DNA from: Dugong dugon
Taxonomy: Eukaryota; Chordata; Mammalia; Sirenia; Dugongidae
DNA: 64,000 nt
Direction: 5' to 3'
Assembly: GCA_030035585.1 (NCBI GenBank)
Contig: CM057465.1
Location: forward strand, 34,428,001-34,492,000
Shown: one piece after another, positions 10,826-23,083 of the stretch
Layout: every line of letters starts with the position of its first letter
Position numbering within the stretch: position 1 is the stretch's first letter
Position numbers and translations under genes: made by a program
Notes under the pieces: generated by a model
Seen by the model: the letters and a program-made list of their open reading frames with translations, nothing else
The model's database searches: none
Told to the model about the DNA's origin: nothing

Positions 10826-12461
10826 CTATCTTGGTATGGTTAAACCATTGGCAGTCCCTTGGGTTTAGAATGATAATCTCCACTTAAAAAGAGGGATACT
10901 CCCCGATGTGTGGACATGAATCCAAACATGGACCCTAAAATATATATTCTTTTTAGGATAGATGCAACTGTGTCAATAGAGACACTCTTTTTGTATTCAC
11001 TCAGTATGAAGATACAGAGCAAGCATTAAGACAATCTTAACCAATCAGTCATTAACATATAATTCTTTACTGTTGTTCCTTATTGATAAATGCTAAATTT
11101 ATCAATTTAAGCCACTGAATTAGAAAGAATTATTCCTTAGCTCTCTGCGTTTGTTTCTCTGTGCTCTTCGGTTGGTTAAGCCTACTTAAATAATTTATTT
11201 TAAATATCACCCAAAGAAGTTTGGGTACTCTACAAGGATTACATAGTTTGTTGTGAGATTTTCATTAGGTAATTGATATACTATATCATAATAAGATAAT
11301 ATGATATATATGTGTATATACGTATGCGTATAGTACCTTCAGACAATAATTATTAATAATATTAAATTGTTATATAAGCAAATATAATTTAAAGATTTTA
11401 AAGGATAGGTATTAGTTGAAAATCTGTTTTACTGAATTAATAGAAGAAAATAATTAACCCTCTCTAACTTTTGTCAGTGAATGCACAATTCAGATATTTG
11501 TACAATGTTTCTTACCTTCTACTTATTTTTTGAGAGTGTAAGAGAAGACTACCTTCTGTGTTCCTCAGCCAGATGTATGCTTTATCGGTGGGCTCTGATT
11601 CCTTTCTGGTCACCCCTAGTAACTGATGTCTTCTCTAAGATTGGAGATCACTACTTCCCAGGGAAAACTAGTAGGATGAACGTTGCCTTTGTTGACCATA
11701 CCTAAATACATGGAAAGCTAAACAAATTCAGGAAGTACTTTCTTCTTTATGGACTTTTTTTAGTTCAGAATTTCAGCTCAGCTTTTCTGCCTAGATGCAT
11801 GGACCCATCAGCTATTACTAACTTTAGCTGGCTTCTGAATAACTCTAGCCCTTAGTTCTTCCTCTGAGGAATTTCACTGTGTATGTGCATTAAGAAGGTG
11901 AAAATAACTTAATCGACATGAAGTATGTAAATTTCAGACATATAAATTGCATTGCTCTTGTGACTATATCAGTTTGATTTAAAACAAGCTGTTCTTGACC
12001 TAGAAAAGGACAATTGTAGCAACATTCTCATAGCTGTATTTTTCTGAAATGTCTATTGCAGCATCTGGAAAGAAAATAATTATTGTACATAAATTTTCCA
12101 AATATGAACAAAAAGCATCATGCACAGTGGATGCAATGAAACTGTTGTGGGATTCTCTCTGTAGAGTTCTTCTGTTCCAGAGTAATACTTATCAGACAAT
12201 GATTTTTTTTCCCCTTTGAGCATGATTTTTGCTTTAGTCTAGATTTTCTCCAAAGGATGCAGATTTGCTGAATAAAACCTAAATAAAACCTAAAATTCAA
12301 CTTGTAAAAATAATACCTAAATGAACCCAGTATGAAGACTTTCTTAAAGAAAACAATTTATTGCTGACCTGTTCATTATGTCAAGCCAACAGCTAAAAAC
12401 ATATTTAAAGTAGATGCTTTAGCAGATGTTCTGTCTGATGCTGGAAATGTGGAGCATGTTT
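10826..12461. other. single-copy stretch, nothing recognised
   Basis: AT-rich with short TA-rich runs near 11280-11330. No repeat family, exon or RNA gene recognised. Confidence 0.4.
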
Positions 12462-12605
12462 CTTCATTCCTTCCATTAGCAAAAGTTTATTGAATACCTA
12501 CTAGATTCTGTGACTCTAACAGTGAAGAAGACTTCATTTTTTTCCTCCAGGACCTGGGGTATAGACAGATAAGCCAGGTAGTTGCAAACAAACCTCATAA
12601 CAGTC
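12462..12605 (-). mobile_element. possible ancient CR1/L2-class LINE 3' fragment
   Basis: cattccttccattagcaaaagtttattgaatacctactag, then ggacctggggtatagacagataagcc, follow the order of the widespread ancient 'ttattgagcacctactatgtgcc ... ctggggatacag' repeat. Diverged; family uncertain. Confidence 0.4.
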
Positions 12606-12948
12606 TTCTATCATTATTCATTGTCTATTCAATCATTTAAATAATAAAGAGAAATCTAATGGATTAAAGCAACTGTACAGTTAGGAAAGTGTGTTTTTTG
12701 AGGACACCAGTGCCATAGACTATAATTATATAAGAAAAAGTATCACATGAGAAAAGCTTTCTGTGGCTCATAAAATGTGGGAAATGATGGGTTACATTAT
12801 CAAACAGGATTCTTTACTGCAGGACTTCTCAGAGCCTTGACTATACTCTTGTGCTTTGAAAATAGCCAGGAGGAGGCTACAGTGTTTCCCAGATTCATAT
12901 AACTGCACAACTCCTCTTTGTGTATCATCTCAAGGAACTATTTTCCTA
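12606..12948. other. single-copy stretch, nothing recognised
   Basis: No repeat or coding frame seen. Confidence 0.35.
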
Positions 12949-12958
12949 GGAAAACCCT

Positions 12959-13144
12959 GTTGTTGTTGTGTGCCATCGAGTTGATTCCATCTCATAGTGG
13001 CCCTAGAGATAGGGTAGAACTGCCTCACAGGGTTTCCTAGGCTGTAATCTTTACAGGATCAAATCTCTAGCTCTTTTCTCCCAAAAGTTGCTGGTGGGTT
13101 TTCAGTTAGCTGCCCAGTGCTTAACCATTGCATTGGGGCTCCTT
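12959..13144 (-). mobile_element. AfroSINE, long type, 10 bp target-site duplication
   Basis: tgttgttgtgtgccatcgagttgattcc, then cctaggctgtaatctttacag (the long-type block) and a degenerate head complement ending attggggctcc. Perfect repeat ggaaaaccct at 12949-12958 and 13145-13154. Confidence 0.88.
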
Positions 13145-13174
13145 GGAAAACCCTAGAAACTGATATTTTAGTGT

Positions 13175-13692
13175 TGTCTTAGTTATCTAGTGCTGCTATA
13201 ACAGAAATACCACAAGTGGATGGCTTTACCAAACAGAGATTTATTCTCTCACAGTCTAGTAGGCTAGAAGTCCAAATTCAGGGCACCAGCTTCAGGGGAA
13301 GTCTTTCTCTGTCTGCTTTAGGGGAAGGTCCTTGTCATCAATCTTCCCTGGTCAAGGAGCTTCTCAGCACAGGAACCTCGAGTCCAAAGGGTGCGCTTTG
13401 CTCCCGGTGTTGCTTCCTTGGTGGTATGAGGTCCCCATGTCTCTCTGTGCACTTCTCTCTTTTATATCTCAAAAGAGATTGGCTTAAAACACAATCTAAT
13501 CTCATAGATTGAGTCCTGTGTTATTAACGTAAGTGCCGCTAATCCCACCTCATTAACATCATAGAGGTAGGATTTACAACACATAGGAAAATCACATCAG
13601 ATGACAAAATGGTGGACAGTCACACAATACCGGGAATCATGGCCTAGCCAAGTTGATACATATTTTTGGGGGACACAATTCAATCCATAACA
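13175..13692 (-). mobile_element. solitary LTR, 510-bp MaLR-like family, copy 2
   Basis: On the plus strand it reads tgtcttagttatctagtgctgctataacag ... ggacacaattcaatccataaca. Flanks agtgt (13170-13174) and agtat (13693-13697) agree at four of five bases, the 5 bp duplication expected for ERVL/MaLR-class insertion. The 98-codon plus-strand frame inside it is an LTR artefact. Confidence 0.85.
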
Positions 13693-13697
13693 AGTAT

Positions 13698-16342
13698 TAA
13701 ATCATATACTCTTCTTTTAAAAGTCACTACAAGTTATAGTAATATAATGGTTGCTAAGATAGTTCATCTACCAAAGGTTTTTAGAAATCTGTAAAACGCT
13801 CATGTACATACAGCTAATCCTTTAGAGAATGCAAGTTTCTCTAGAGGTTTTCTTTATCTTTTATAATGGATGCATGAAAAGAGTGATTAGTGGGGCTGAG
13901 TTCTAGGTCTTATCTGGCAAATTTGATTTACTTTAAAATCTAGTAAAAGCAAGTAACCTGCTCTTGAAACCAAGCAAAGTAGTGTATTTGCCTCAGTTTT
14001 ATTAACACTATTTATTGCCGTATTTGATACACAGTAAGCATTTTAGCCACTGATGTTAAACTCTGCCAGAAATCCCCTACCCCATCTGACTGTGGTTTGA
14101 AAATTGTGATGTGCAGGTATTATTCTGGGCCTTGAAAGCATATACATCCTGTATACTTTTGAGACAACACCACAGTAATCATTATATATCAACCTGAGGA
14201 AACTGGAAGTCATGAATCAAATTATACTAGGAAAATCTTATACTAGGGAATAAAACACTTGCATTAGCATTGTAGAGCTGGAACAATAGCTGAACCCATC
14301 TTTACTATGAGAATTCTGCAAATTGTGATGGTTGAGTGATGGTCTTAATAGCATTAAGAGCCACAAATAAGCTGAGAGATGTTCAAGTGAATAACCCCTA
14401 ACTGATGGGATATAGGACTGAGAAGGTTCTAGATCTGCAGAGAGGATCTACAGGAAAAATCAACAGAGAGAAATTGTTTTATTATGATCCCTTGCCCTAC
14501 CTTGAAAAAACCCGTTTGGTCTCATGCAGCTATTCTCAATCTGCAAAATTGTGGAGACTCATTTAGACCTATTTAATGTTCCAGAATATGACGATGGAAG
14601 TCAAAATTTCCAATAACTTTCCAATGACAGAGTCTCCTAACAATCATTAAATTGCCCAGCATATGTTTCTTAATCTTAATTTTATGGCCGTCCTCCTAGT
14701 TCTTCAGTATTTCATACTTATGGATAGAGCTTAGTGATGCCACTTCACATCAGTGGTTTCACAGAAGAGAGGATGGCATGTCTTCTTTCTAACAGTTACG
14801 GGTCAAGTAACTGTGCAGAATGAAACATTAATTATTTTGGCTTCAAAGTGCCTAGAATAACGATTTTTCCAAATTTTAAAACTCAAATATCTCATTAAAT
14901 GTATCTGTTTTGAGTTTTATGAACATTGTTGCTATTAAAAAACAAACACAATAATGATCAGCTTTCACTGATGTTTGTTTTGCAGTTTACAGCATAATGT
15001 CCAACACATTGTACATGCCTGGCACAACTGTTGTTGCACTGAATGAAAACATCCTGAGCTATAGATTCATAGGAAAGCTAATGAGGGCTTCATGGAACCC
15101 GAGGACATTTGAAAGGTCGTAGAGTTCTTCAGAAATTGAAAGCTACAGCAGAAGATGATGGTTCTCTGTTCCCTTCTTGAAACCTCTGTTGAGCCATCCA
15201 GCCTGTGCTTTTCTTTGCTTGCAGAATAAATCTGGATGGCCTAAGGAGCTACTCCATTTGGCCTCAATAATGGCTCAGTTTCAGAAATGGATGTAGAAAA
15301 ACTGCTGTATGTCTTATAAAGACTTTGCAGTCTCTTCAGATTAGCAGCAATCCAGAAATGTAAAACACTGTCTTATTGTTATTGATTATAATCTAACTTG
15401 AGGCTACTCCCTGTAAAGAGAGAAAGCCAAAAACTTTCTATTCATTTAAACTTATTAAGAAAAAGCAGAGTGTTGGACGGCAGGGGGGTCTTTGTCACGG
15501 CTGCACGTTCTCTCTGCAGTGGCCAGCCAATGTTTCCCTTCCACTGAGCTCAACCAACAGATGTTCTTAATATCTGGCTGATAAATGGAAGTACAGCTAA
15601 TCATTTCAAAACTGCACATTGTTGACCAGTGTTCAAGCAATAGTGTCTGGATAGAACATTTTTACAGATCACAGGCATTTCCTGACATTTTGGAAGTGGA
15701 AGAGGCGGTAGACTTGAGGGTATATTAAAGAATACCACCATGGTGTGCATTCAGTTCCTGGAAGACAGACCAAGAGTTGATCTGGTCTCAAGCATGAATC
15801 CACAAGACACTGTTGTTTTTATTGAGATCATATGCAAAAGCTTTTGTTTACTTAAGTTATCCTTGTTTAATCCGAGCAGCTGTGGAAATGTATTTAGTTT
15901 ATTCATCCAAGCTCAGAATAAATTCCACTGAGGACTGGAATTGCTGCTTTTCCCTTGAATCAGGACTTCCAATTTCAAATACAAATTAGTAAACTGTGAT
16001 TTTCAAAGCTTCCAGATTTTCCTTTTGTAGATGTAACTCACTGTCACCCAAGGCAGTTGTACTCAGGCAACTGTATATTGTTTCTTTGGACAACCAATTA
16101 GGACGCTTATTGTGGACAAGTTGATATGTCTTCTATCCAATCTGGTATGTCTTGAAGCATTCCAAAATCACTTTCATGGGGAGGGGAAACAATCTAAGTC
16201 ATACCAGATTAAGTGATGTAGTGCTTTTGTGCGGCAGAACTGAAACCATTTATACATTCAGAAACTTTGACCTATAAATGCATTACGTAGATAAAGAAAA
16301 GGAACTGACTGTATTACATTGACATGAGTTGTTTTCACTTCC
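13698..16342. other. long single-copy stretch, nothing recognised
   Basis: The longest stretch of the window free of recognisable transposons. Open frames are under 65 codons with no domain. Any constrained regulatory element here cannot be seen without comparison to other species. Confidence 0.4.
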
Positions 16343-16425
16343 ATGCTCTGAGTTCCTTGAGGACAGGGATACCTCTTATCAGCCAGCATCTCTGTCCTGG
16401 CCCAGTACTTTGATTGTGTAGTTCA
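16343..16425 (+). mobile_element. possible L2 3' fragment
   Basis: atgctctgagttccttgaggacagggatacctc, followed by atctctgtcctggcccagtact, follows the L2 3' pattern 'gctccatgagggcagggac ... gtatccccagcacct'. Short and diverged. Confidence 0.5.
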
Positions 16426-17142
16426 GCTTGAACAACATTGTCAGTAATTTTTGAGGTACCTTTTCAATAACCAGTGAAGTAAGGTTGTACATCTGATCTA
16501 TTATAACGTTAAAACCTAAGTCACAGATTTACAAGGTATGAATATACTTTGACTTTAATGCCTGTCACAATCCTGTGAAGGAGGAAAGATGTATTCTGCT
16601 TTCTGTTTTTCATAAGTGGAAAGAAACAGGTACAAAATGGTACCTCTGATTCTCAAAGCTACAGCTGGTTTATAACTAGAAGTGGAATCCAGGATTCTGA
16701 CTGACATCACTCATTTAGTCAAAAAGAATAGAGTGTCTGACAGCCTTTAATTCTTTGGAATTATTTGTGAATTATGGGAAGAAATCAATTCTTTTTGGCT
16801 TGTCAATTTTAAATGTGCTGAAACTTAGAAAATGAAAAGGCACCAAATTAGAATTTTATAGAAACAGTATTCTAATTTTAATAATTCAACTTTTAATTAT
16901 ATTTGAATTTAGTTAATTATCTTGTTATTTCTGCCTCCTTTCTCAAATGTTTAGATGATAACTGTTACAGAATTGAAATAGATGAGCTACAGTGAATATG
17001 AAAACACTTGGAAAAATATAAAGCATGCCAGCATTTCTTAATTCTGGCTCGTAAACTCTCTGATGTATCTTTGTATCTTTATGGACTTAAAAGTATAGCT
17101 GTGTAAGACATTATTAGTTTTTAAGCTTTATTTAGATATTCT
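16426..17142. other. single-copy stretch, nothing recognised
   Basis: AT-rich; no repeat family or coding frame. Confidence 0.4.
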
Positions 17143-17241
17143 GTGTTGTTGTTAGTTGCTGTTGAGTTAATTCTGACTCATGGTAACCCCATGTGTGTAG
17201 AGTGGAATGTTCCTTAGGGTTTTCAAGGCTGTGACCTTTCG
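17143..17241 (-). mobile_element. AfroSINE 3' fragment
   Basis: gttgttgttagttgctgttgagttaattctgactcatgg, then ttagggttttcaaggctgtgacc. Only the RTE-like tail and the start of the body remain. Confidence 0.75.
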
Positions 17242-17976
17242 TATTGTATACACCCTTGTATTCACCCATTGCAAGTGTACAATTCAATGATTTTTAGTAA
17301 ATCTGTAGAGTTGTGCCACCATTATCACAATTTGATTCTAGAAAATTTCCATTATCCTCCCAAATTTCTGTAAGCTCATATGACCCCCAAGCAATGACTC
17401 CTCCTTTCCCCCTCCTTCCCAACCCTGTTAACCACTAATAGACTTGGTCTCTGTTTGCCTGTTGTAGGTATTTCATGTAAGTGGGATCATACAATATTTG
17501 TCCTTTTGTGATTGATTTATTTCACTCAGCATAATGTTTTCCAAGTTCAACCATGTTTTAGCATGTATCAAGACTTCAATTTTTTTTATGGCAGAGTAGT
17601 AGTTCATTGATTTTTATTGTTGAATAATCTTCATCAGGTGGAAAAACCACAAATTTTGTTTACTCATACACTTGTTTGTGAATATTAAGATTGCTTCAAG
17701 TTTTTGGTTATTATGAATAATTGAATGCTGTTATGAACGTTTGCATACAAGTATTCGTGTGAACATACGTTTTAATTCCTCTTGGTTAGATTCCTAGGAG
17801 TGGAATTGCTGGATTGTATGACAAGTTTATGTTTAAATTTTTGAGAAACTTCCAAGCTGTTTTCCAAAATGGCTATACCATTTTTCATTCTCACCAGAAA
17901 TATCTGAGGGCTCCCATTGTCTCCACATTCTTGCCCATACTTGGTATTGTCTATCTTTGATTTAGCTCTTCTAGTG

Positions 17977-18126
17977 AGCCCCGGTGGTGCAGTGGTTAAG
18001 AGCTTGGCTGCTAACCAAAAGGTTGGCAGTTCGAATCCACCAGCCATTCCTTGGAAACCCTATGGGGCAGTTCTGCTCTCTCCTGTAGGGTCACTATGAG
18101 TCAGAATCAACTCGACGTCAATGGGT
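17977..18126 (+). mobile_element. AfroSINE, short type, inside L1M
   Basis: gagccccggtggtgcagtgg ... ggttggcagttcgaatccaccagcc ... gggtcactatgagtcagaatc. Well-preserved head including a good B-box-like ggcagttcgaatcc. Confidence 0.9.
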
Positions 18127-18137
18127 AGTGGTAAGTG

Positions 18138-18316
18138 AAGGAGCCGTAGTGATGCAGTGGTTAAGTGCTTGGCAGCTAACTGAAAGATCCATGGGAGAAA
18201 GACGTGGTAATCTGCATCTGTAAAGATTTGCAGCCTTGGAAACTCTGTGGGACAATTCTACTCTGTCCTATAGGGTCATCATGAGTCAGAATGGATTGGA
18301 CGGCAAGGGCAATGGA
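18138..18316 (+). mobile_element. AfroSINE, long type, inserted at the end of the previous SINE
   Basis: gagccgtagtgatgcagtgg, a deletion after aactgaaagatcc, the long-type block tctgcatctgtaaagatttgcagcc and the common tail. Flanks agtggtaagtg (18127-18137) and agtggtaggtg (18317-18327) differ at one base and mark its duplication. Confidence 0.88.
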
Positions 18317-18690
18317 AGTGGTAGGTGTGTAGTATTATCTCATTGTGGCTTTTATTTGAATTTTTTAAATTACTAATGATGTTGATTACCTTTTCATATG
18401 GGTATTAACCATCTTTATTTCTTCTCTGGTAAAATATCTATTAAATTGTTTTGCCCACTTTTAATTGGTTTGTTTGTCCACACATTATTGAGTTGTAAGA
18501 GTTCTTTATATATTTTGGACACAAGCCCTTTATTAGATATATTATTTTCAAGTATTTTCTTGTAGTCAATGGCTTGTCTTAATTTTCTTAATAAGTTATT
18601 TTGAAATGCAGAAGTATTTAGCTTTAAATAAGCCTAGTTTATCAATTTTTTTTCATTTTATGAATTTTGCTTTTATAATCTGCATTGTTA

Positions 18691-18912
18691 AGTGTTGTTA
18701 TTATTACAGTTTTTCAGATTCACATCCCTACCAACTTCTGTTTAGATAATTGGAAAATGAAGTGTAATAAAATAGAACATGAAAGATTCTGGGAGAAATT
18801 TTCTTTATAGAAAATATTAAGGGAAGGAAGGGGGAACCTTACCTGGTGGTTAAATTGAATGAGTGTAGACTCTGTGTAAACACTTAGGATTAGTGGACAT
18901 CTGCGAACAGCC
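18691..18912. other. single-copy stretch, nothing recognised
   Basis: Short interval between the L1M and the next SINE; nothing recognisable. Confidence 0.35.
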
Positions 18913-19104
18913 GAGGAGTCCTTGGGTGGCGCAAATGATTAACAGCTCAACTACCAACCACTAATCAAAAGGTTGGCAGTTCAAACCACTCAGAGACCCT
19001 CAGAATAAAGGCCTAGTGATCTGCTTCCGAAAGGTCACAGCCTTGAAAACACTATGGAGTGCAATTGTTCTCTGCAGCACAGTAGTCATGATGGCCAAGT
19101 ACCA
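18913..19104 (+). mobile_element. AfroSINE, 'gagtccctggg' subtype
   Basis: gaggagtccttgggtggcgcaaatgattaac, a small internal duplication around ctaccaaccactaatc, then cctagtgatctgcttccgaaagg and a diverged tail. Confidence 0.8.
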
Positions 19105-19724
19105 TCTTGCCTTGTTGTAATGACTGAGTTATTATATTAACATTAGTTTGTAGGGGACAAATGATAAAATCCCTCTGGGGAAAAATCTATTATATTAAGT
19201 CACTTATGACATTAACATTCTGGTGCTCTAGCTCTAACAAACATAAGCTCAGTTCTATAAAGAGAAAAAATATTGTGCTTAACACCTTGCATAGAGTATT
19301 CTGGTAAGAATGTATTCATGAGAAGTCTGTTTTTAAATGTCTTTAGGCTTTGTATTTGCTTAGTTACTTAAGAATAAAAAAGGAAAAAGATATTAATTAT
19401 CCTTGATGCTTCTTTTCAAAAGCAGGGTTTAATATCTTTTGATTCTACCTTACCTCTTACATTTCTTACTCAGTACCACTATTATGTAGATTTTGCTTCT
19501 TTTGTTGTTAACAGCCACTCTGGTATCAGGATTGATGCGTGTAGCAGTCATGCTAACGACATATCCTGTACAGCATGCACAGAGATTGCTGCCGATGAAG
19601 AGATCTTAGCTTTAGCTAAGAGGCTAGTACAGAGAAGAGAAAATACTTGTTCTCTCATTGTGTCTTGTCCTTTATCCCTTCCACAATGCCCATATCACAA
19701 CTTTTCTGACCCTTGGTCTTGGGT
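19105..19724. other. single-copy stretch, nothing recognised
   Basis: No repeat or coding frame recognised. Confidence 0.35.
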
Positions 19725-19965
19725 AAAGGCTTTGAGCCAAACTCGATTTGAATTCTAGCTTTGCCAGTTGCTAGCTGAATGACCTTAGACAGTCTGCTTA
19801 ACCTCGTTGAGCCTATGATTTCATGGCCTGTAAAATGGCATATCAATACCTACCAGTACAAAGTTGTGTTAAGGAGGAGAAAAAAATGTACAAAAATCAC
19901 CTAACATTGTGGTTAGTGTGCGGTAGGTGCTTTATAGGAGGTTGCTATTATTGTTGTTATTTCTA
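19725..19965 (+). mobile_element. MIR
   Basis: tgccagttgctagctgaatgaccttagacagtctgcttaacctcgttgagcc, ggcctgtaaaatggcatatcaatacc, and the end gtgcggtaggtgctttatagg ... ttattgttgttatt. Nearly the whole MIR consensus order is visible. Confidence 0.85.
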
Positions 19966-20892
19966 GATTCTTTGATTCAAAGAGCTCTTATGTATAGCAG
20001 TATGAGAAAGAAACAGTCACACAGAAGCTGGAACAAATTGGCAGGGCACTTACAATGAAACTTAAATTTGGAAAAAATAATACCCCCCTCATAAGGTTCC
20101 AGATAATTCATGTTTTTATTTTCTCAAGATATATATTTTTATTCTTTTTACTTCCTTAAAAACAGAATCGCTAAAAAGATTTGTTAGAGACAAAGACCTA
20201 GCATGAATGTGGGCTATAGGTTGAGTGATTTGAATCTCTTGTAAAACCTGTGGGATGTTCTGAGATCCAAGGAATTCTCATATTCCAAAAGTACCTTCAA
20301 AATTTCAGGGTCAGAAAAATCAAGACTTGGGTTTGTGCTTTCTTTGTTAAATTTCTGACATTCAGTATGCAGCATTTTTAAGCCTAAACATGAAACTCTC
20401 TCTCCCAACTCATTATTAAAAGGTGCTAAGATCTTGCAGCTTTGACATAAAATCAAGTTAAAATTCTATTATATTGTAATAGTCAAAGTTCAAACGTCAA
20501 TTAGCTACCCTAGACATGAAGTGAATAATTTCTCTCTTGATATATATGTACTGTTCATTATTAAAGCTAGTAGTTTATTTAATTATTAACATCCATTCAA
20601 AGTATTGCTTTTTTCTGTGTTTTTTAGACTAATTTCACTAAAAGTATAGAAAACTGTAAGATAAAACGACTCTCTTCTGAGTGCTGTCATGCCTAAAATC
20701 TTTAATTTCTCTCCAGCATATATTTTCCCCTTGTAATTACACATCTAAATTTCTGAGCTCAAGTACAGATTCATCCTTGCTAATAGAAATAAGGATCTCT
20801 CCTTCTGAGTTATTGCCTCTTATAAAATATTATAAGGCATTTAATTAGTTCTTGCATCTACCATTAAAAATACTGCTAAGATATCTTGAAAC
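19966..20892. other. single-copy stretch, nothing recognised
   Basis: AT-rich; the 80-codon minus-strand frame at 20214-20456 shows no domain. Confidence 0.35.
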
Positions 20893-21358
20893 TGTCTTAG
20901 TTATCTAGTGTGGCTGTAACAGAAATACCACAAGTGGATGGCTTTAACAAACAAATTTATTCTCTCACAGTCTAGTAGGCTAGAAGTCCGAATTCAGGGT
21001 GCCAGCTCTAGGGGAAGGCTTTTTCTCTCTGTTGGCCCTAGGGGAAGGTCTTTGTCTCATTTCAACATCTGTGGGCCTGGCATACCTTGGAGATCTCCAT
21101 GCGTCTTGGCATCAATCTTCCCCTTGGTCTAGGAGGTTTTTAGCACACGGACCCGGGGTGCAAAGGACGCACTCTGTTCCGGCTCTTCTTTCTTGGTAGT
21201 AGTCAGGTCCCTCTCCTTTGTGCTCACTTATTTCTCCTTTTATCTCTTGTAAGATAAAAGGTATGGCTTAAGCAAGGGTGTGAATTTAGTAAGGGTGGTG
21301 ACTTGAATAAGGGTGGTGACTCAGGATACACCTCACACTAATCCTGCCTTTTAATATA

Positions 21359-22057
21359 TGTTGTCATTAGGTGCCTTTGAGTTGGTTATGACTCATAGCA
21401 ACCCTATATACAATAGAATGAAACACTGCCCAGTCCTGAGGCACCCTCACAGTTGATTCTATCTTTGAGTCCATTGTTGCAATCTCTGTGTCAGTCCATC
21501 TTGTTGAGGGTCTTCCTCTTTTTGTCTGACCCTCTCCCTTACCAAGCATGATGCTCTTCTCCAGGGACTAGTCCCTCCTGAAAACATGTCAAAGTATGTG
21601 AGACGAAGTTTCACCATCCTTGCTACCAAGGAGCACTCTGGTTGTACTTCTTCCAAGACAAACTTGTACGTTCTTCTGGCAGTCCATGGTATATTCAGTA
21701 TTCTTCACTAGCGTCATAATTCAAAGGCATCAATTCTTCTTTGGTTTTCCTTATTCATTGTCCAGCTGTTACATGCATATGAGGCAATTGAAAATACCAT
21801 GGCTTGGGTCAGGCTCACTGTGGTCCTCAAAGTGACATCTCTGCTTTCGAACACTAAAGAGGTCTTTTGCAGCAGATTTGCCCAATATCATATGTCATTT
21901 GATTTCTGGACTGCTGCTTCTCCTCCTCCTCCTCCTCCTCCTCCTCCTTGTGGATCCAAGTAAAATGAAATCCTTGACAACTTCAACATTTTCTCTACTT
22001 ATCGTGATACTGCTTATTGGTCCAGTTGTAAGGATTTTTGTTTTCTTTATGTTGAGG
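21359..22057 (-). mobile_element. RTE-clade LINE, 5'-truncated, inside an LTR
   Basis: On the minus strand short frames at 21367-21549 and 21459-21656 read CSLVARMVKLRLTYFDMF, then RGRPSTRWTDTEI, matching the C-terminal region of RTE/BovB-type polyproteins (VRRMKLKWFGH ... RGRPKKRWIDD). The plus strand ends with tgtcattaggtgcctttgagttgg, the RTE tail shared with AfroSINE. Flanking ttaatata (21351-21358) and ttaacata (22058-22065) mark a likely 8 bp duplication. Frames are broken; it cannot be active. Confidence 0.82.
21919..21948. repeat. (CTC)n trinucleotide repeat
   Basis: About ten CTC units inside the RTE fragment, apparently an expansion of a ctgctgctt stretch of the element. It creates a poly-Leu translation on the plus strand that is not a gene. 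Confidence 0.9.
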
Positions 22058-22202
22058 TTAACATATAGAGGTTAGAATTTACAACATATCACGAAATGGA
22101 GGATAATTAGTTTACAAAATGTAGGACAACCACACACTACTGGGAATCATGGCCTCGCCAAGTTGACACGTATTTTGGGGGGACACAATTCAATCTGTGA
22201 CA

Positions 22203-22844
22203 ACAACTAAGCCACTTTATCTGGTAAGAAATATTCCCAATTTGTAAGATCTTCATGTATGTTCAAGTCTTAAGTATTGAAGTTATTGTTAACAGTCATC
22301 CACCTAAGTAGGAGCAAACCTTGTACAAGTTCCAGTGTATGAGGGGGTTAGGATGTTGCTTACCTGGTCTGTACAGTGGAGACACAGAATCTTATTCGTA
22401 ATTTCTACTTGGCTCTATCTGGCTCAGGTAGTTTTCCTGAACAGTACCTAAATACCTTAATGATACTTTAATATTGAGAAGGAGGGGGCCCACGTTTATT
22501 GACTACCCATATTATACAAGGAATTGTGCTAAATGTTGTATTTTCTCTTATCTCATTATAAAAATAGCTAAAATAATTAAACTTACATTTGGTATGGAAT
22601 GGTAAAGAAGTATGCTAAATAGTTAGCTTACATGTGAAAACACACTTAGAAAATTATAATGAAAACAGTGTCATTTTGATACAGATTGAACTCCTTCCTT
22701 TCCCTAAGGGACAGAAGAGCCCCCAGCCCTGTTTGGATTCATCTGGTCTAGATGCTTTTCTTCCATTATTCAGTTGCTTTTCTGTTTCTCACTGATTCTC
22801 TTCTCTGTATCATAATTATCCCATTCTATCCTGAGGTTTCCTAG
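22203..22844. other. single-copy stretch, nothing recognised
   Basis: No repeat or coding frame recognised. Confidence 0.35.
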
Positions 22845-23050
22845 ACTTGTGCTGATTAACATGGTAGCCACCAGCCACATGTGGCTGTTTGAATTAATTA
22901 AAATCAAATCAAATTAAAAAAATCAGGTCCTCAGTTGCTCCAGCTGCATTTCAAGTTCTCAATACTCACATAGGGCTATTGGCTACTGTATTGGACAGGA
23001 CAGAATAGAACCTTCTCATCATGGCAGAAAGTTCTATAAGACAGCATTGC
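22845..23050. mobile_element. non-autonomous DNA transposon, hAT-like MER family
   Basis: atggtagccaccagccacatgtggctgtttgaattaattaaaatcaaatc, then catttcaagttctcaatactcacatagggctattggctactgtattggacag and gcagaaagttctataagacagcattgcc. It matches my memory of a common mammalian MITE with a palindromic agccacatgtggct. The exact MER number is not certain. Confidence 0.65.
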
Positions 23051-23083
23051 CTTTGGCAAATTGTGTCTTTATGTCAGAACTAA

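Larger units (their letters stand above)
17242..18690 (-). mobile_element. old L1M-type 3' region, twice interrupted
   Basis: Reads in reverse as an L1M 3' part: tcatacaatatttgtccttttgtgattg, atttcactcagcataatg, attcctaggagtggaattgctgg, and further on ttttggacacaagccctttattagat. The two AfroSINEs at 17977-18126 and 18138-18316 interrupt it near 17976. No open frame survives. Confidence 0.8.
20893..22202 (-). mobile_element. solitary LTR, 510-bp MaLR-like family, copy 3, split by RTE
   Basis: Left part (20893-21358) begins tgtcttagttatctagtgtggc; right part (22058-22202) ends ggacacaattcaatctgtgaca. The 699 bp between them is an RTE fragment. A short internal tandem, aagggtggtgact, near 21289-21323 is a copy-specific feature. 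Confidence 0.83.
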
